Below, piece by piece: positions 34,028 through 45,681 of a stretch of DNA of 64,000 bases; positions within the stretch are counted from its first letter, which is position 1, and each line of letters begins with the position of its first letter. Origin of the DNA: Lycium barbarum (Eukaryota > Streptophyta > Magnoliopsida > Solanales > Solanaceae). The translations under genes were made by a program, and so were the position numbers. The notes under the pieces were generated by a model. It made no database searches, was not told the origin of the DNA, and saw nothing but the letters and a program-made list of their open reading frames with translations. The DNA lies in contig NC_083341.1 in assembly GCF_019175385.1 (NCBI RefSeq), positions 90,174,321 to 90,238,320 on the forward strand. The letters are read 5' to 3'.

Positions 34028-34533
34028 AACAGATTCAGAGCTAGGGCCAGACGCGTATAAGCATATCGGACGGATTCATAGTCAACATCAGAGGTACGGA
34101 AGTATATCGGACAGATCTGAGATCGGAGTCAGACGTACAAAGGCGTATCAGACGGATTCGTAATCAGAATCAAACACACGAAGATATACCAGACAGATTC
34201 ATAATCGGAGTCAGACGTACAAGATCATATCGGACAGGTTCGAAATCAGAATCAAATGTACAGAATTGTATCATACAGAGTAGTGATTAGACAGACCGAA
34301 ATGTATCGAACATACGCGTGATCAAAATCAAACGCACAGAATCATATCAGACGGATTTATATCCAGAGTCAGACATACAGAGGTGTGCCAGACAGAAACG
34401 TATCCAGAATCAGACGCAGAAAGATTCGTCAAAAGGGAACATAATCGAGCTCAGAAATACAGAGGCGTACTAGACAGAGCCTTATCGGAATCGGGAGTGC
34501 AGAAGCACAACAGATAGAATGTCGAATTAGAAT
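34028..34533. repeat. 41-bp tandem array, unit 2
   Basis: Same 12 or so units as 27620-28125, offset 6408 bp, with a handful of substitutions. Confidence 0.88.
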
Positions 34534-35126
34534 CAAATCGCTCCTATTAAGGTTCCAATAAGTCATGAGAATTTCCCCTTTATTGGTAAACTTATTCGCC
34601 AAGTTGTCACACAATTTGTCTTGCGTCTCGCGTATCGGCTCTTTCAAAGATTCCACTTGTTCACACTGCTTACCTTTCATCTTTCCTACCCTCCATACTC
34701 ATTTTCTCTTTCAGACATCGTCATTCTAAACTGAATTATAATGTACTTAGTGATTTTCTATCCCTTGACAACTTTCGGATCGTCGCCCCCGCTTCGCTTC
34801 ATGTATTCGGTTTAGTAAAACCTTCCGTCTATCACAACATTAGTTGCCGGGTCTCGGCTCTTAACCCACATGGGCACCAAACGAAAATCATACACACACA
34901 CACACATTTACTAATACCTTACTGGCGAGCGTCTCTGACTGTTATTCAAATTCGTTCAATTTCCCAAGTGGTGTTGTACCCTTTTCTTTTTGCCCATTTA
35001 GTCTGCCTCGTTCTGCGTGACTCCCGAAATGGCACTAATTACTCCATACACATTCTATTTACCTTTTGGTTACCCCAAATTTCCATTTATACTTATCGCA
35101 CTCTCACTTATGAAAATTTTTACATT

Positions 35127-35190
35127 ACTTCCCAGGGGGTCACCCATCCCAGAATTGCTCTGGCTTGAGCACGCTTCACCCCAGAACTTT
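35127..35190 (-). ncRNA. 5S rRNA-like segment, unit 2
   Basis: As in unit 1, core 35138-35176. This copy has the full ATGGGTGACCCCCTGGGAAGT-length run (one substitution from the common plant 5S form) and so preserves spacing better than unit 1. Confidence 0.75.
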
Positions 35191-35521
35191 CATGCATTTT
35201 GACGCGTTAGGGCTGATATAATTTCGTCAATTCCCCGCACGACCTTTGTCACGTAATTTTAGGGCCAATCGGGGTTTTAGCAAATTTTTCGGGAAGTTTT
35301 CGTAGCGGGTCCCACTCCGACCCAAATAGGTCGTTTGCCCTCCTGGCTATGTGGTTTCTTGTTTTAGCCTGCCAAACTCCCTATATTCGCCCCCCCACAT
35401 GCATAGATAGCCGCCTCAAATATTTTCATTGATTCGGATTCTTACCCTACTTTTACTGACACGCAGAAAGAGAATATCGCATAATATACTGGAATACAGA
35501 CCTATCATTGCACATATTCAT

Positions 35522-36973
35522 TCAGAAAAAGGTTAGTAATATACTTGGGTCTGCGTCTGGTGATGCCTCTGGGTCACGCCGACCAGTCAAAGCGTATATG
35601 CGGTGCGAGGGACCGCTAGAATCTGAACCTCCACCGCGGCCTCGACCGCGTACTGCCGGTGCTGGCATACCTCGCCCTCCAGGGCGTGCAACAGATGGAG
35701 CAGATGATGAACCTGCGGCTGACCCTGTCGGCTGAGCCACACTACCAGAACCGCTAGCCAACGGACAGTCTCTCAAAAAGTGGCCCTGACCGCCACAAGA
35801 AAAACAAGCTCCAATCGCTCGATAGCACTCCCCAGGATGAGACTTCCCGCAATGAGAACAACGGGGCCTGGGTGGTCTGGCCTGGCTGGGACCCCTGGAT
35901 ACCTGTGAACCTGCCACTCTGGGACTCTGACCGGCCCCAGATGGTCCCGCACTATCCAACCGCTTATTAGCAGACTGTGTGTCCCGGCCTAACGGAGGGA
36001 AGTATCCACTGGACTGATACTGAGGCTGCCCGCCCCGAGAATCTCCAGAATACCCCACTGATCTGGCCCTCTTGGGCCGTCTCCCATCATACTCTCTGCT
36101 GGGCCGATCTGCTCGGTGCCGGTTCTCCATCCCCTGGGCGTAGGCCTGTAGACGGGCAAAGTCCATATCTGTCTGCAATGACACCGCCATACAGCCGTCA
36201 ATCAGGTAACGATCCAACCCCATAACATATCTATGCATCCGATCAGACATATCAGCTACCACGGCAGGTGCATACCGGGCCAGGGAATCAAACTCCAAAT
36301 TATATTCACGAACGCTTCGACCCCTCTGCTGCAAATGTAAAAACCGATCAGCTCGCTCTCGTCGTAACTCTGGGGGCAGAAAGTGGCGGGTGAATGCTGT
36401 CACAAACTGATCCCAAGTGGCTGGAGGGGCACCCTCTCCCCTAGACAACTCCCAAGTCTCGTACCAGTGGGTAGCAACATCTCGAAGTCTGTGCGAAGCC
36501 AGCTCGACCGACTCGGTCTCTGAAGCCCTGACTAAGTCCAGTGAGCGCCGCATCCCCCGAATAAAGTCATGGGGGTCCTTATCGGGCTTAGACCCGAAAC
36601 ACTCTGGAGGGCCACATAATAGAAACTCCCGAATTCTTAGGCTGTCCCGCCTGTCATCGTCATCATCGTCCCTCCGCCCGCGTCTGCGAGCCTGACCTGC
36701 TACTAGTGTAGTCAGCAACTGTACAGCCTCCCTCAGGGTCCTATTCTCCGCCCCTGGCTGAGGAGCTGGAGCCTCAAGAGCGGGTACACGGACCTCTAGA
36801 GCTGCTGAAGGTCCTGCACCGGGCTGTACTAGTGGGGGTGTAGCAGACCCCTCAGAATGGGGCACAACCTCGGGCAAATCATAGACACGAGCCCGGGTAG
36901 ATCGCTGTGCCTGACTGGTCTCTCCCATCCTCGCTTTGCCCTTCTGGGCCGCCGTTGCCTTCTTCGGAGGCAT
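35522..36973 (-). CDS. gag, pol-less unit 2 (intact)
   Basis: Second intact copy of the gag (MPPKK at 36973; open to 36988). Same layout as unit 1: gag core, Cys cluster CSHCGKSHPGEC, intact CCHC knuckle CFSCGGQGHFLRDC, Gly/Arg-rich tail, end at the gag/protease junction with tail SILLTFF. One notable difference is PPECFGSKP here against PPEFFGSKP in unit 1: a Phe to Cys change in a conserved gag motif. Both copies are open end to end, unlike every other gag in the window except internal 2 of the Tekay element. Confidence 0.9.
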   Translation of the reverse strand: MPPKKATAAQKGKARMGETSQAQRSTRARVYDLPEVVPHSEGSATPPLVQPGAGPSAALEVRVPALEAPAPQPGAENRTLREAVQLLTTLVAGQARRRGRRDDDDDDRRDSLRIREFLLCGPPECFGSKPDKDPHDFIRGMRRSLDLVRASETESVELASHRLRDVATHWYETWELSRGEGAPPATWDQFVTAFTRHFLPPELRRERADRFLHLQQRGRSVREYNLEFDSLARYAPAVVADMSDRMHRYVMGLDRYLIDGCMAVSLQTDMDFARLQAYAQGMENRHRADRPSREYDGRRPKRARSVGYSGDSRGGQPQYQSSGYFPPLGRDTQSANKRLDSAGPSGAGQSPRVAGSQVSRGPSQARPPRPRCSHCGKSHPGECYRAIGACFSCGGQGHFLRDCPLASGSGSVAQPTGSAAGSSSAPSVARPGGRGMPAPAVRGRGRGGGSDSSGPSHRIYALTGRRDPEASPDADPSILLTFF

Positions 36974-37160
36974 CACTGCAAACACCATAACGGGTCAGAT
37001 CAGAATGACCCTAATAGCACAGCTCTATCGCACGATCTAAGATTCCAAAGAAAGTAACACCCTAAATGCCCTGTAGCTTCCTGTTTATAGATGTGGTGCA
37101 CAACACATCGATAAACAAGACTCTACGAGACACGGCCTGTAGACATTCCGAGGACAAACT

Positions 37161-37176
37161 GCTCTGATACCACTTT
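37161..37176 (-). promoter_or_regulatory. tRNA-Met primer-binding site, pol-less unit 2
   Basis: Sense TGGTATCAGAGC (37161-37172) with AAAG spacer before LTR3. Confidence 0.93.
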
Positions 37177-37689
37177 TGTCACGACCCAGCCCCGTGGGCC
37201 GCGACTGGCACCCTACTTGGGTACCCAGACCAAATTACATATTCATTGCCAAATCCAAACTTATTTCAAAATTTCATACAAGTCATATCAAACATAGTTT
37301 ATATCAAAATACGTCTTAAGCGGTCGCACAAATCAAAATGTCACATCAAATCCAAACGGAGCGGCGGAATAGACATCGCCGGTCAGAAGTGCAAATATAA
37401 GCATAAGGGCCATTTAGGGCCATCATAACAAACGGACCGCTTTAAGACCAGAAAACAAAATCAAACAAACATACATAGGACCCTCGCCCCACATATCTGA
37501 CTACAGGCCTCTACGAATTCAAAACAAAGACATATGGCGAGACAGGGCCCCGCCGTACCCAAATAGTCAAATGTTCAGAATATACATAGCAAAAGGGAGT
37601 CTGTACCAAAAGTGGACTCCGAGTCAAGAAGGAGTACTCCGAAGTAACAAAGAGTGAAGCCTACAGTGGAGGATCACCAATATCTGCAC

Positions 37690-37745
37690 CTGCGGGCATG
37701 AAACGCAGCCCCCGAAGAAAGGGGGTCAGTACGAAATATGTACTG
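37690..37745 (-). other. Covarying three-hairpin module, LTR3
   Basis: Identical to that of LTR1. Confidence 0.7.
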
Positions 37746-39788
37746 AGTATGTAAAGCACGGAGTACAGAAATATGGGCCAAAACCGAAAGTAAATCAGAC
37801 AACAAAGTGGAGTACAAATCAGTATGTCAAAAACCGTATCAAAATCATATACGTATACATAATGCAAACGAAATCATGCAAACGCTTAAGAATGTGGTCG
37901 CCACTCCGACGCTGGCGCCACACACAGCATAACACCAGAAAGTTTCAAATCTCCATACATCCCCGAACACAAACACAAACATAGGTGAGCGTATCGCATC
38001 ACGAGCCATATCACAGCATAACTCCAAACGGAACCCGGCCCTATGGCGAAGCCTCGGGAACCGCAACACAGCATACGGCCGAATCATCATAAGGCGCACG
38101 AATCATAACCGGCCCGGGAACCGGTGAACGAAGTCATAATAAGGCACGAGCGGAGTCATGAGCAAACAAATGCAATTCATATTTCAAAATAGCCTTTCAA
38201 AACTTAGTAGTCTCATAAGTCATTTCATAGTACAAAATAATCGAATACTTAGTCGATACAAAGTTTCATTTCACAAAATGGTTCCAAAATAGTACGTATG
38301 GCTCAAAACGTAACTTAGCATATCATAATATTCAAAACATATCTCGTAGGAGGAAGTTCCAAAACCGAAAGTATCATATCAAACTTTATTCAAAAGGACA
38401 GCCCAATAAGACAAATAGGGCGTCTCGGGGTTAGCGGGTCCACCTCGAGTCAAATTGAGGTGGCGAACATAATTTACGAACATTTAGGCCAAAAGGGTCA
38501 TACATAATCATTCCCAAGTGACCCGATCACATTTCGATAGGTTTCGGACGATTGGTGGCATTCTCGCCAAAATAGAGCCCTTAGGCTTCAATTTAATTGA
38601 ATGAATAGTAGCTTTTCTGTGGATCGGGTTTCGAGGAGCAGAAATGCTCCGGAAGTTCCAATATTCGCCTATGATACTAAGACATGCCAAACGAAGAAGC
38701 AGGGAACTTTACATACCTTACAGACGTCTTATGCTCTCCCAAAAGTCAAGCCCGTTTCGTCCGAAATCTGCAAATGGTCAAAGTTACCAATTGAGATTCT
38801 TAGGCTTAAAAATGCCATTAACTTCATTTTTTTTGCCTACCGAAATTTCGGCAGCATTTCCCCTATAAATCTAACATCCCCGAGACTTAGCTCGGCTCAA
38901 AATACATCAACAACAACAGCCCACACATCAACAAACAACACAAATCATAATCAAACCACTCTAGCTTCAAAGTTCTACCTTATTACCTAAGTTGGCAACT
39001 TTTCATTTAAACTTCCAAAACTCCAAATCTATATCCACATCACTATATTCATTTACTCATTCAAGATTATTCAATCACATCCCAAATACATTCCAAACCA
39101 TATACGAAAGTTCCCGAAATTCATTATTTTCCATATTTCATTCAAAACATCAAAAGTCACGACGAAAATTCGAACTTGCGTCGTTTCATTCCGAATTCAT
39201 TAACATCAACTATATGTCACATTTAAAGTCTTTAGCATCAAAGATATACAATGATATACACAAATATACCAAAGGTATATACTTTCCGATAACGTTCCGA
39301 AATCATTTTCCAACGCCATTTCAATTCATTAATCATTCACTTACGACATAAAGGTCACAACGACTTATTAAACAAACTAAACAAGATCAATTCACATTTA
39401 TTTCTCCTTCCTAAGGGCACACGGCCACCTTACAAAATATACACACACCCACGGCTTCATTCACACATCAAAGTTACGGGATTCTCGTCTATTCTCAATC
39501 CTTAACACATTCATATCAATTCTATAACACAAAAGTGTAAGAATTCTCACCTTTTCTTGAAACCCCGACTTGTCGCAAACGTAGTTCTTGTGCCAAACTA
39601 ATTATACCCCGTTGAAGAGGGTCTTGAGCACTTCACAACTATGTAGAAACTAAGATTTTTGAATTAATAGCAAAGGCTATGGAATTGTTTTTTTCCTTTT
39701 TCCTTGTTCGGCCGAGAGCTCCAATGGAGTGTTCTCCAAATTTTTTTTTGTTTTGAATGATTTCTTGATAATTTCCAAAGTATGCTTT

Positions 39789-39829
39789 GATATATATCCA
39801 CTTAAAGTCATGTGCATAGCACATGACTT
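39789..39829 (-). promoter_or_regulatory. Core promoter of LTR3: TATA box with 25-bp palindrome
   Basis: Palindrome 39805-39829, TATA-like GATATATATC 39789-39798. As the 5' LTR this is the likely promoter of the whole element. Confidence 0.6.
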
Positions 39830-40111
39830 GCAAAGAATGGGCTTGGACCTCAACTTGGCCGGCCACTTCACACTTTGGGCCTCAATTTTATGTTGTCCAA
39901 TTCTTGGCCCAATTCATAAAAGTCCCGTTTTGTAATTCCCGAAACTAATTTCCGAAATTCCAAATTTACCCTCGGCCTTCCCCGATGTCTTAACATTAAT
40001 GATTCCACAACCAACATAGTCATATTCACCACAATAAAAAATATTTCCTTATAACACACAAGTCTTGTTTATTTCTCGATTTCCAATTATACGAAAGCAC
40101 GAGACATAACA

Positions 40112-40116
40112 CTTAC
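40112..40116. repeat. Right target-site duplication CTTAC of the pol-less double element
   Basis: Identical to 24356-24360. Confidence 0.92.
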
Positions 40117-40399
40117 CTTAGATGTGGTTGTAACGAGCCTTGAGTAGCAATACTCTTCTATACCAAAAACCCTAACTCACATCCTTTGAAATTTCTTAGC
40201 TTGGATGAACTTTGATGTGCCTCTTACACTTAATTTTGTGGGTTTGATGAAGTGGATCTTTAGTTTAACTTGGATTCTTGCACATGAAGTGTTTGGAAGG
40301 CTCTAGAGAACTCTTGAGTCATGGAGGAGAAATGGGAATGAAAAAAAAAGACTTGTGTCTCTTATTAAAAGCTAAAAAAATCTGACCCGTCGGCAATTC

Positions 40400-40600
40400 T
40401 ACGCCAGTTGTTACGGGCCGTAAAAATACCTACGGACCGTCAAAATGGTCCGTAAAACTGCCCAGTCAAATATGGGTTTCTGTGACCATTTTACGCTTGT
40501 CTGTGTCAAATTGACGGACCGTATAATTATTTTATGGTTCGTCAAAATTTCTATGGTCCGTCAAATGGTCCGTAGAACTTTTCTGCTCAGACAGTCTGTC
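40400..40600. repeat. U3 palindrome cluster, outer 5' LTR
   Basis: Several copies of ACGGACCGT/ACGGGCCGTAAA-type short palindromes, matching the cluster at 1-190. Confidence 0.8.
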
Positions 40601-41095
40601 GTAGAATGGCCATAACTTTTGATCCCGATATGCTGTGAGGGCCCACGACCTATGGTTGGAAATCTCTTTCAATTATCTGCAACTTTCATTCTTGGTGCCT
40701 TTCCAATTTTCAAACTTATAATAGCGTTTTGGCCCCTCCAAATCAGATTATCCGAAAATGTTTCCTTGAATCGCCCTTTTTGGATGGCTTGTGCCCATAT
40801 TTGGCTTATGGGTCTTTCTCGAAACTTACTTAACACGTTATTACCAATATAAGGGACATTATAATTCTTCTCCAAAATGTCATTAAGCTATCATTAATTC
40901 GATACTCGTAATTCTTGCCCGACACACAACATATATCTTGCTTTCCTTAACAACTTTCGTCTCCTACCTCAAATGTCTTTGAAATCTCATTTAGAATCAT
41001 TAAATGTTATTTCTTACTTATCAAAACATCATATGCATCATGCCCTTCGTCATTCAATTCACTGTGCATGAACGGAAATTTTTCGAGGTGTAACA

Positions 41096-42233
41096 CCTTC
41101 ACGAGAGAATACGCATTACAATTAGTCAATCGACCATAAGAACGCATCGTTATTTCTAGAGGAAATTGGGCAGCGTTTCCTTTGTTTGTACTACTTTTCT
41201 CATGTTCTATTTCAACTCCCAACATTTACAACAACACTCACAATATCGTATCAACATTCATCACTTATCTATATTTAGAAAAATCCACCATTTTTCTCCA
41301 ATTTCTCCACATTTAATGGTGTTAGCTCATCATCATAATTTTGCTTACTTCACACCTATTCCATGGTCTATACGCCATTTATAACGTATTCATCATCACA
41401 ACATATCAACGTTCATGATTCAATTCAACTATCATTCAATTGTGACACTATTCACTCAATAATGGCCCATTTTCTATATTCTTCTACATTTCAAGCATCT
41501 TAGCTTTCCAATACCTTAAACAACATGATAAAGTCATGAACCGTACCTTAGATGATGGTGGAAAAAGCCTAGAGTGGAATCACTTCTTTAGCACCAAAAC
41601 CCTTCTTCACCTCTTTTGGAATTTCTTGAAGGAGATGACTTCCAATTAGGTTTCATACACTTTGTTTCATAGATTTGGTGTTGATGATCATTGCTTTCCT
41701 TGGTATTCTTGTGGTTGAAGTGTTTGGAGTGTTCTAGATATTTCATGAAGGTTATAGATGAAGTATGAATGAGAAAGTCACTTATAATAATCACAAAATC
41801 TGATTTTTAATGGACAGTCGTCGGGGTGTACATTGGTCGTAAACCATAGTTTACGGACCGTATACTAGTTTACGGGCCGTATAACATGGTCGTATTTAAG
41901 CATATCAAAACAGAAAGGTTGGTTGAAGATCATGGCTTATGACTCAATTTACGGGCCGTATATCAATTTACGGTCCGTATTCCAAGTCGTTTTTAACCAT
42001 TTGACAGAAAGTTGAAATATTTGAAATGTTGAAGGACGATGGCACTTTACGGTCCGTAAATCACTTTACGGGCCGTATTCCATTTTACGACCACTGGCTG
42101 AAAAGAAATTCTACAACTTTCTTAATTCCAAAGTTCATAAATAGTCATTCCCTACTTAATAAAACATCACACACTCATGCCCTTCGTTGGTCTATTCGTT
42201 GTACATGTACGGGGACTTTGCCGAGGTGTGACA
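41096..42233 (-). repeat. Older related LTR fragment interrupted by the outer element
   Basis: Homologous to 23918-24360 plus 40112-41095 of the outer LTR but clearly diverged. Starts CCTTCACGAGAGAATACGC, ends CCGAGGTGTGACA. Only the U3-side part is present because the outer element inserted at 41095/41096. It carries its own palindrome cluster (41815-42095). Confidence 0.8.
41815..42095. repeat. U3 palindrome cluster, older LTR fragment
   Basis: TTTACGGACCGTA, TTTACGGGCCGTA and similar palindromes repeated about seven times. Confidence 0.8.
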
Positions 42234-42309
42234 GTGATAGTCAAAATTTTGGGTTGATTTAGTGAAACTTGTGTAATTTTCTAGTATCTGATGTCCCACT
42301 ATTGCTACA

Positions 42310-42420
42310 CCAGGACCACGACAGCGGTACCGCTATAGCGGTGACCGTGCTGCTACAGCGGGCTTGTGCATTTGGGCATGCACATCAGATGAGGGACCGC
42401 TGAAGCAGTAGAGTGAGCAC
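42310..42420. repeat. Palindrome cluster of CCGCTATAGCGG type in old plus-strand LTR
   Basis: AGCGG/CCGCT motifs recur about seven times, including the palindrome CCGCTATAGCGG. Equivalent in position to the ACGGNCCGT clusters of other LTRs but unrelated in sequence. Confidence 0.75.
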
Positions 42421-43265
42421 GGAAACGGGTAACAGGCAGTGGACTTCATTAAATATGTGTTAAAAGCCCTAAGTCTTTCACTCAATACCACTCCGAAAAT
42501 AGAGCTTTTGGGAGAATTTCAAGATATTTCTTGGAGGAACATCATTGTAGTAATTCATTCAATCTTCATTACTATTCCATTATCCTTTAATGATCATAGA
42601 AATCCCCAAATTCTTGGTAGTAAATCCATAGAACTTGGAAGAATAAGAGAGGGTTTTCGGGTTTCATTCTTAAATAGGTTGTTAATTATAAAATCTTGAT
42701 TTCTTGGTGGTTTAAGCTTTATTAAGTATGGAATTGATATGTAATAGCTATATAAACATAATTCTTTCATTAGTCACCAATTTGTGAGTTTTAAAGTTAG
42801 GGTTTATACCTAAAATTAGGGGTTTTACCTAGAATCCAAATTTGAGTAATTTATGAGTTCCTCTAGCTTATAATTGACGGGGATTGATCACATAGAGTGA
42901 CTTGTAGATTCCTAATTTCCTCTTTCTAGTTTATAAACCCCATTCTATAGGTACGGATTAGGGTCTTGAATAGATGTAAGGTTTGAATAATGATTCTTCT
43001 TGATTCTAATTTTTTAGTCGGGATATGATTAGACTTTCATTATCATGGGGTACAAAGGAATGGCAAGACTAAGGTTTGGCTATTGGAGACTTTGTTCTTC
43101 GGCTTTCCAGGTAGGTTACGATTTACCTTATGGTGATATTTCGATTAGCGAAGTGTTTGTTTAGATGATTCGGAGAATGCATGTAAACCTTCGGGTATGA
43201 AATTTTGGTTGGATATTGCCTTAGGTTGAGCCTTGTTATATGTTTTGGGGTCTATCCACCCTATT

Positions 43266-43270
43266 GTATT
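43266..43270. repeat. Left TSD GTATT of solo LTR
   Basis: Repeated at 45682-45686 on the other side of the solo LTR. Confidence 0.85.
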
Positions 43271-43399
43271 TGTTACACCTCGGAAATTTCTCCGTGAACG
43301 TACAACGAGTAGACCAACGAAGTGTATGAGTGTGCGATGTTTTACTAAGTAGGGAATGACTATTTATGAATTTTGGAAATGACAAAGTTACAGATTGCA

Positions 43400-43690
43400 C
43401 TTCGACCTAGTGGATCGTAAAATAGAATACGGCCCGTAAAGTGGTTTACAGACCGTAAATTGCCATCGTCCTTCAACATTCCAAAAACTTCAACTTTCTG
43501 CCAAATGACGAAATGGTTAAATGCGACCCAGAATACGGCCCGTAAATCGAAATACGGCCCGTAAAATGCGACCGTAAACCACCATGACTCCAGCTAACCT
43601 TTCTGTTTCTGATATGCTTAAATACGGTCGCGAAGGACGGACTGTAAAGCAGAATACGGCCCCGTAAACTGGGTTTACGACCACTGTGTA
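43400..43690. repeat. U3 palindrome cluster, plus-strand solo LTR
   Basis: At least six ACGGCCCGTAAA-like palindromes between about 130 and 420 bp into the LTR, upstream of a TTATTAAAAG TATA-like sequence near 43725. Confidence 0.8.
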
Positions 43691-45212
43691 CCCGACTACT
43701 GTTCATTAAAAATCAGGTTTTGAGTTATTAAAAGGGACCTAAGCTCATTTATTCATTTCTCATTTACACGGCTCAAGAAGTCTCTAGAACACTCTAAACA
43801 CTTCATTCACAAGAATTCAAGGGAACCAAAGGAAAATCAAGGTCAATAACATCAAATCCATGAAATCAAGTGTAAGACTCACATCAAAGTTCATCTACAC
43901 CAAGAAATTGCAAAGGAAGTGAAATAGGGTTTTTGGTATAGAAGAGTATTGCTACTCAAGGCTCATTCTTACAATATCTAAGGTAAGTTGGATGACCTTC
44001 TCATGATGATTGAAGTATTAAAACGTTGAAACACTTGGATTATGGAAGAGTGTAGTAAATGGGTCATAAAATGTGAATAGTGCCATAATTGAATGATAGT
44101 TGGATTGAATTATGAATGTTGATGTGTTGTGAGTGTAAAGATGTGATAAATGACGTGTAGACTATGAAATGGGTGTGATATATAAGAAAATGTGATGATG
44201 AGCTAAAACCCATAAATGTGGAGAAATTGGAGAAAAATGGTGGGATGTGGTAGATGTAGGTAAATGACGATTGTTGATACGATATTGTGAGTGTGGTTAT
44301 GAATGTTTGGTAGTTGATATAGAATATGGGAAAAGTAGTATAACCAAAGGAAGTGCTGCCCAATTTTCCCTATAAATAGTAGCGCGTTTTTATAGTCGAT
44401 TAACTAACGTAAATGTGAATTCTCTTTTGAAGGTAGAAACGCGATATCAAAGGAGAACAAGCGAATGATAGCTTAGTTAAATGTCAATAGTATGTGAGGC
44501 TAGTCCCTTCTTTCTAATGGCATGAATCTCATAGCATAATTTTCCTCCTCTTCATGAGTCCCTATATTGCGGAAAGCTAAAAGCCTATATCCATGAATAG
44601 TAATATAAGATAAGAGATATGATATGATGATCTTAAAATGGCATGATATTATTTATTGCTCACACTCACCTTATATGTTAGTTCCTTCAAGGTGAGGCAG
44701 GATGTCGATAATTGCTCCATAATGAAATCGGGGGATCACGACCTTTCGTCACCCCGATAAAGTAAAGTCGTTCATAAGCCTTATGCATGTATTATGATAA
44801 GTATGTTACGGTAAGCATATTATGATGAGCATGTATGATGATGATATAACACCGTGCCTAGTTGGCCGGGCATTCACTGCTAAGGCGGGCAGCTATACGA
44901 TACACCATGGCCAAATGGCATGGGCAGACACCACTAGTGGGCGGCATGAGATGATACCCCGGACGCGGGAGGCCTGGACGCAGGCTAATGTTATGATTAT
45001 CACACTGATCCGATATAGACGGGCAGCTTATACATTACTACACCACGCCTATATGGGCGGGCAGCTTATACATTATGCATACATGAGATGATGACGAGTA
45101 TGAGTAAGACAACATGACTTAATCCTTTATGCATGACCGTCAGATATAGATGTTCCATATTGATATTTCCATTATGTCATTGTTCTATTTCTTTGTTTAT
45201 GCCTCTCGTACT

Positions 45213-45269
45213 CAGTACAGTGTTCGTACTGACGTTCGTTTCCTTTGGACGCTGTGTTCATGCCCACAG
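45213..45269 (+). other. Covarying three-hairpin module, plus-strand solo LTR
   Basis: Sense order CAGTAC/GTACTG (45213-45231), CGTTC/GGACG (45233-45251, one G-U pair), CTGTG/CACAG (45252-45269). Further along, AGCACTCC/GGAGGTGC (near 45325-45350) is the fourth stem. Confidence 0.68.
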
Positions 45270-45681
45270 GAAGACAGGGAGGAGAGCTCGACCCAGACCA
45301 GCAGTAGTTGTCAGCCGATTGAAAGCACTCCTTTGTTCGGAGGTGCTTATGACGATTATTTTGTGTACATTCATGTATATGTATCTTTGGGCATGATGGG
45401 GCCTTGTCCCGTCCTTATATTTAGTACTCTAGTAAAGGCTCGTAGATGCGCAGTGTGGGTTAGATGGTCTTACAAAATTCTCTTATATGTATATATTATT
45501 TTGATGGCCGAGAGGCAAATGTATATAAAAAGTATCTATGTTTCCATGTAAAATATGATTTCCTACAATTGGAGTATAAAGCCGATAAAAGACCATTAAA
45601 TGAGCAAGATGAGTAGTAGCACAAGTGGTGCTCGGTGGCTAGCCCCGGGTACCCGTCATGGCCCCTAGCTGGGTCGTGATA

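Larger units (their letters stand above)
33740..35521 (-). other. Non-coding segment replacing pol, pol-less unit 2
   Basis: Same content as in unit 1: 41-bp array, CA microsatellite, 5S-like segment, no enzyme motif. Confidence 0.75.
24361..40111 (-). mobile_element. Pol-less gypsy element (TR-GAG type), double: LTR-IN-LTR-IN-LTR
   Basis: Three nearly identical LTRs (24361-27295, 30769-33702, 37177-40111) and two internal regions, minus orientation, one 5-bp TSD (CTTAC). LTR starts are spaced exactly 6408 bp apart both times. Each internal region has PBS, an intact 488-codon gag, a 5S-rRNA-like segment, a 41-bp tandem array and a PPT, but no protease, RT, RNase H or integrase. It therefore depends on enzymes from another element; a Tekay-type relative is plausible because gag and PBS are related. 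Near-identity of the copies suggests a recent event. Confidence 0.92.
37177..40111 (-). repeat. LTR3 (5' LTR) of the pol-less double element
   Basis: 2935 bp, same length as LTR1. Ends ...CATAACA, then TSD CTTAC. Confidence 0.93.
40112..41095 (-). repeat. Outer element 5' LTR, right part
   Basis: Resumes the LTR begun at 22203; 40416-41095 matches 1-680. It ends ...CGAGGTGTAACA at 41095. The palindrome cluster at 40400-40600 mirrors that at 1-190. The outer element's own TSD would be CCTTC (41096-41100); its partner is outside the window. Confidence 0.9.
42234..43270 (+). repeat. Old plus-strand LTR, first part
   Basis: Begins near TGATAGTCAAAATTTTGGG after the fragment ending at 42233. It continues, minus two inserted solo LTRs, at 45687-46899 and 49382-49420. 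Contains CCGCTATAGCGG-type palindromes (42310-42420). The 86-codon frame at 42439-42699 has no recognisable domain. The LTR's true start is uncertain. Confidence 0.65.
43271..45681 (+). repeat. Solo LTR, plus orientation, TG...TA ends
   Basis: 2411 bp; related to the outer LTR family (starts TGTTACACCTCGG, ends GCTGGGTCGTGATA). Flanked by TSD GTATT with no internal sequence, so internal DNA was lost by LTR-LTR recombination. The final CA has become TA. Contains a U3 palindrome cluster (43400-43690) and a hairpin module (45213-45269). The 133-codon frame at 45150-45551 is chance LTR sequence. Confidence 0.88.

Noticed and set aside
24361..40111. Assembly duplication of a single element copy
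   Set aside because: The two 6408-bp units differ at scattered bases (including about eight gag residues and the 5S-like indel), which a duplicated contig would not show; long reads remain the proper test.
42439..42699. 86-codon frame that might be a small host gene
   Set aside because: No recognisable domain, lies in an old LTR, and the surrounding sequence is repeat-derived.
45150..45551. 133-codon frame with hydrophobic stretches
   Set aside because: It crosses the hairpin module of the solo LTR; the homologous region in other LTRs is not open in this frame.
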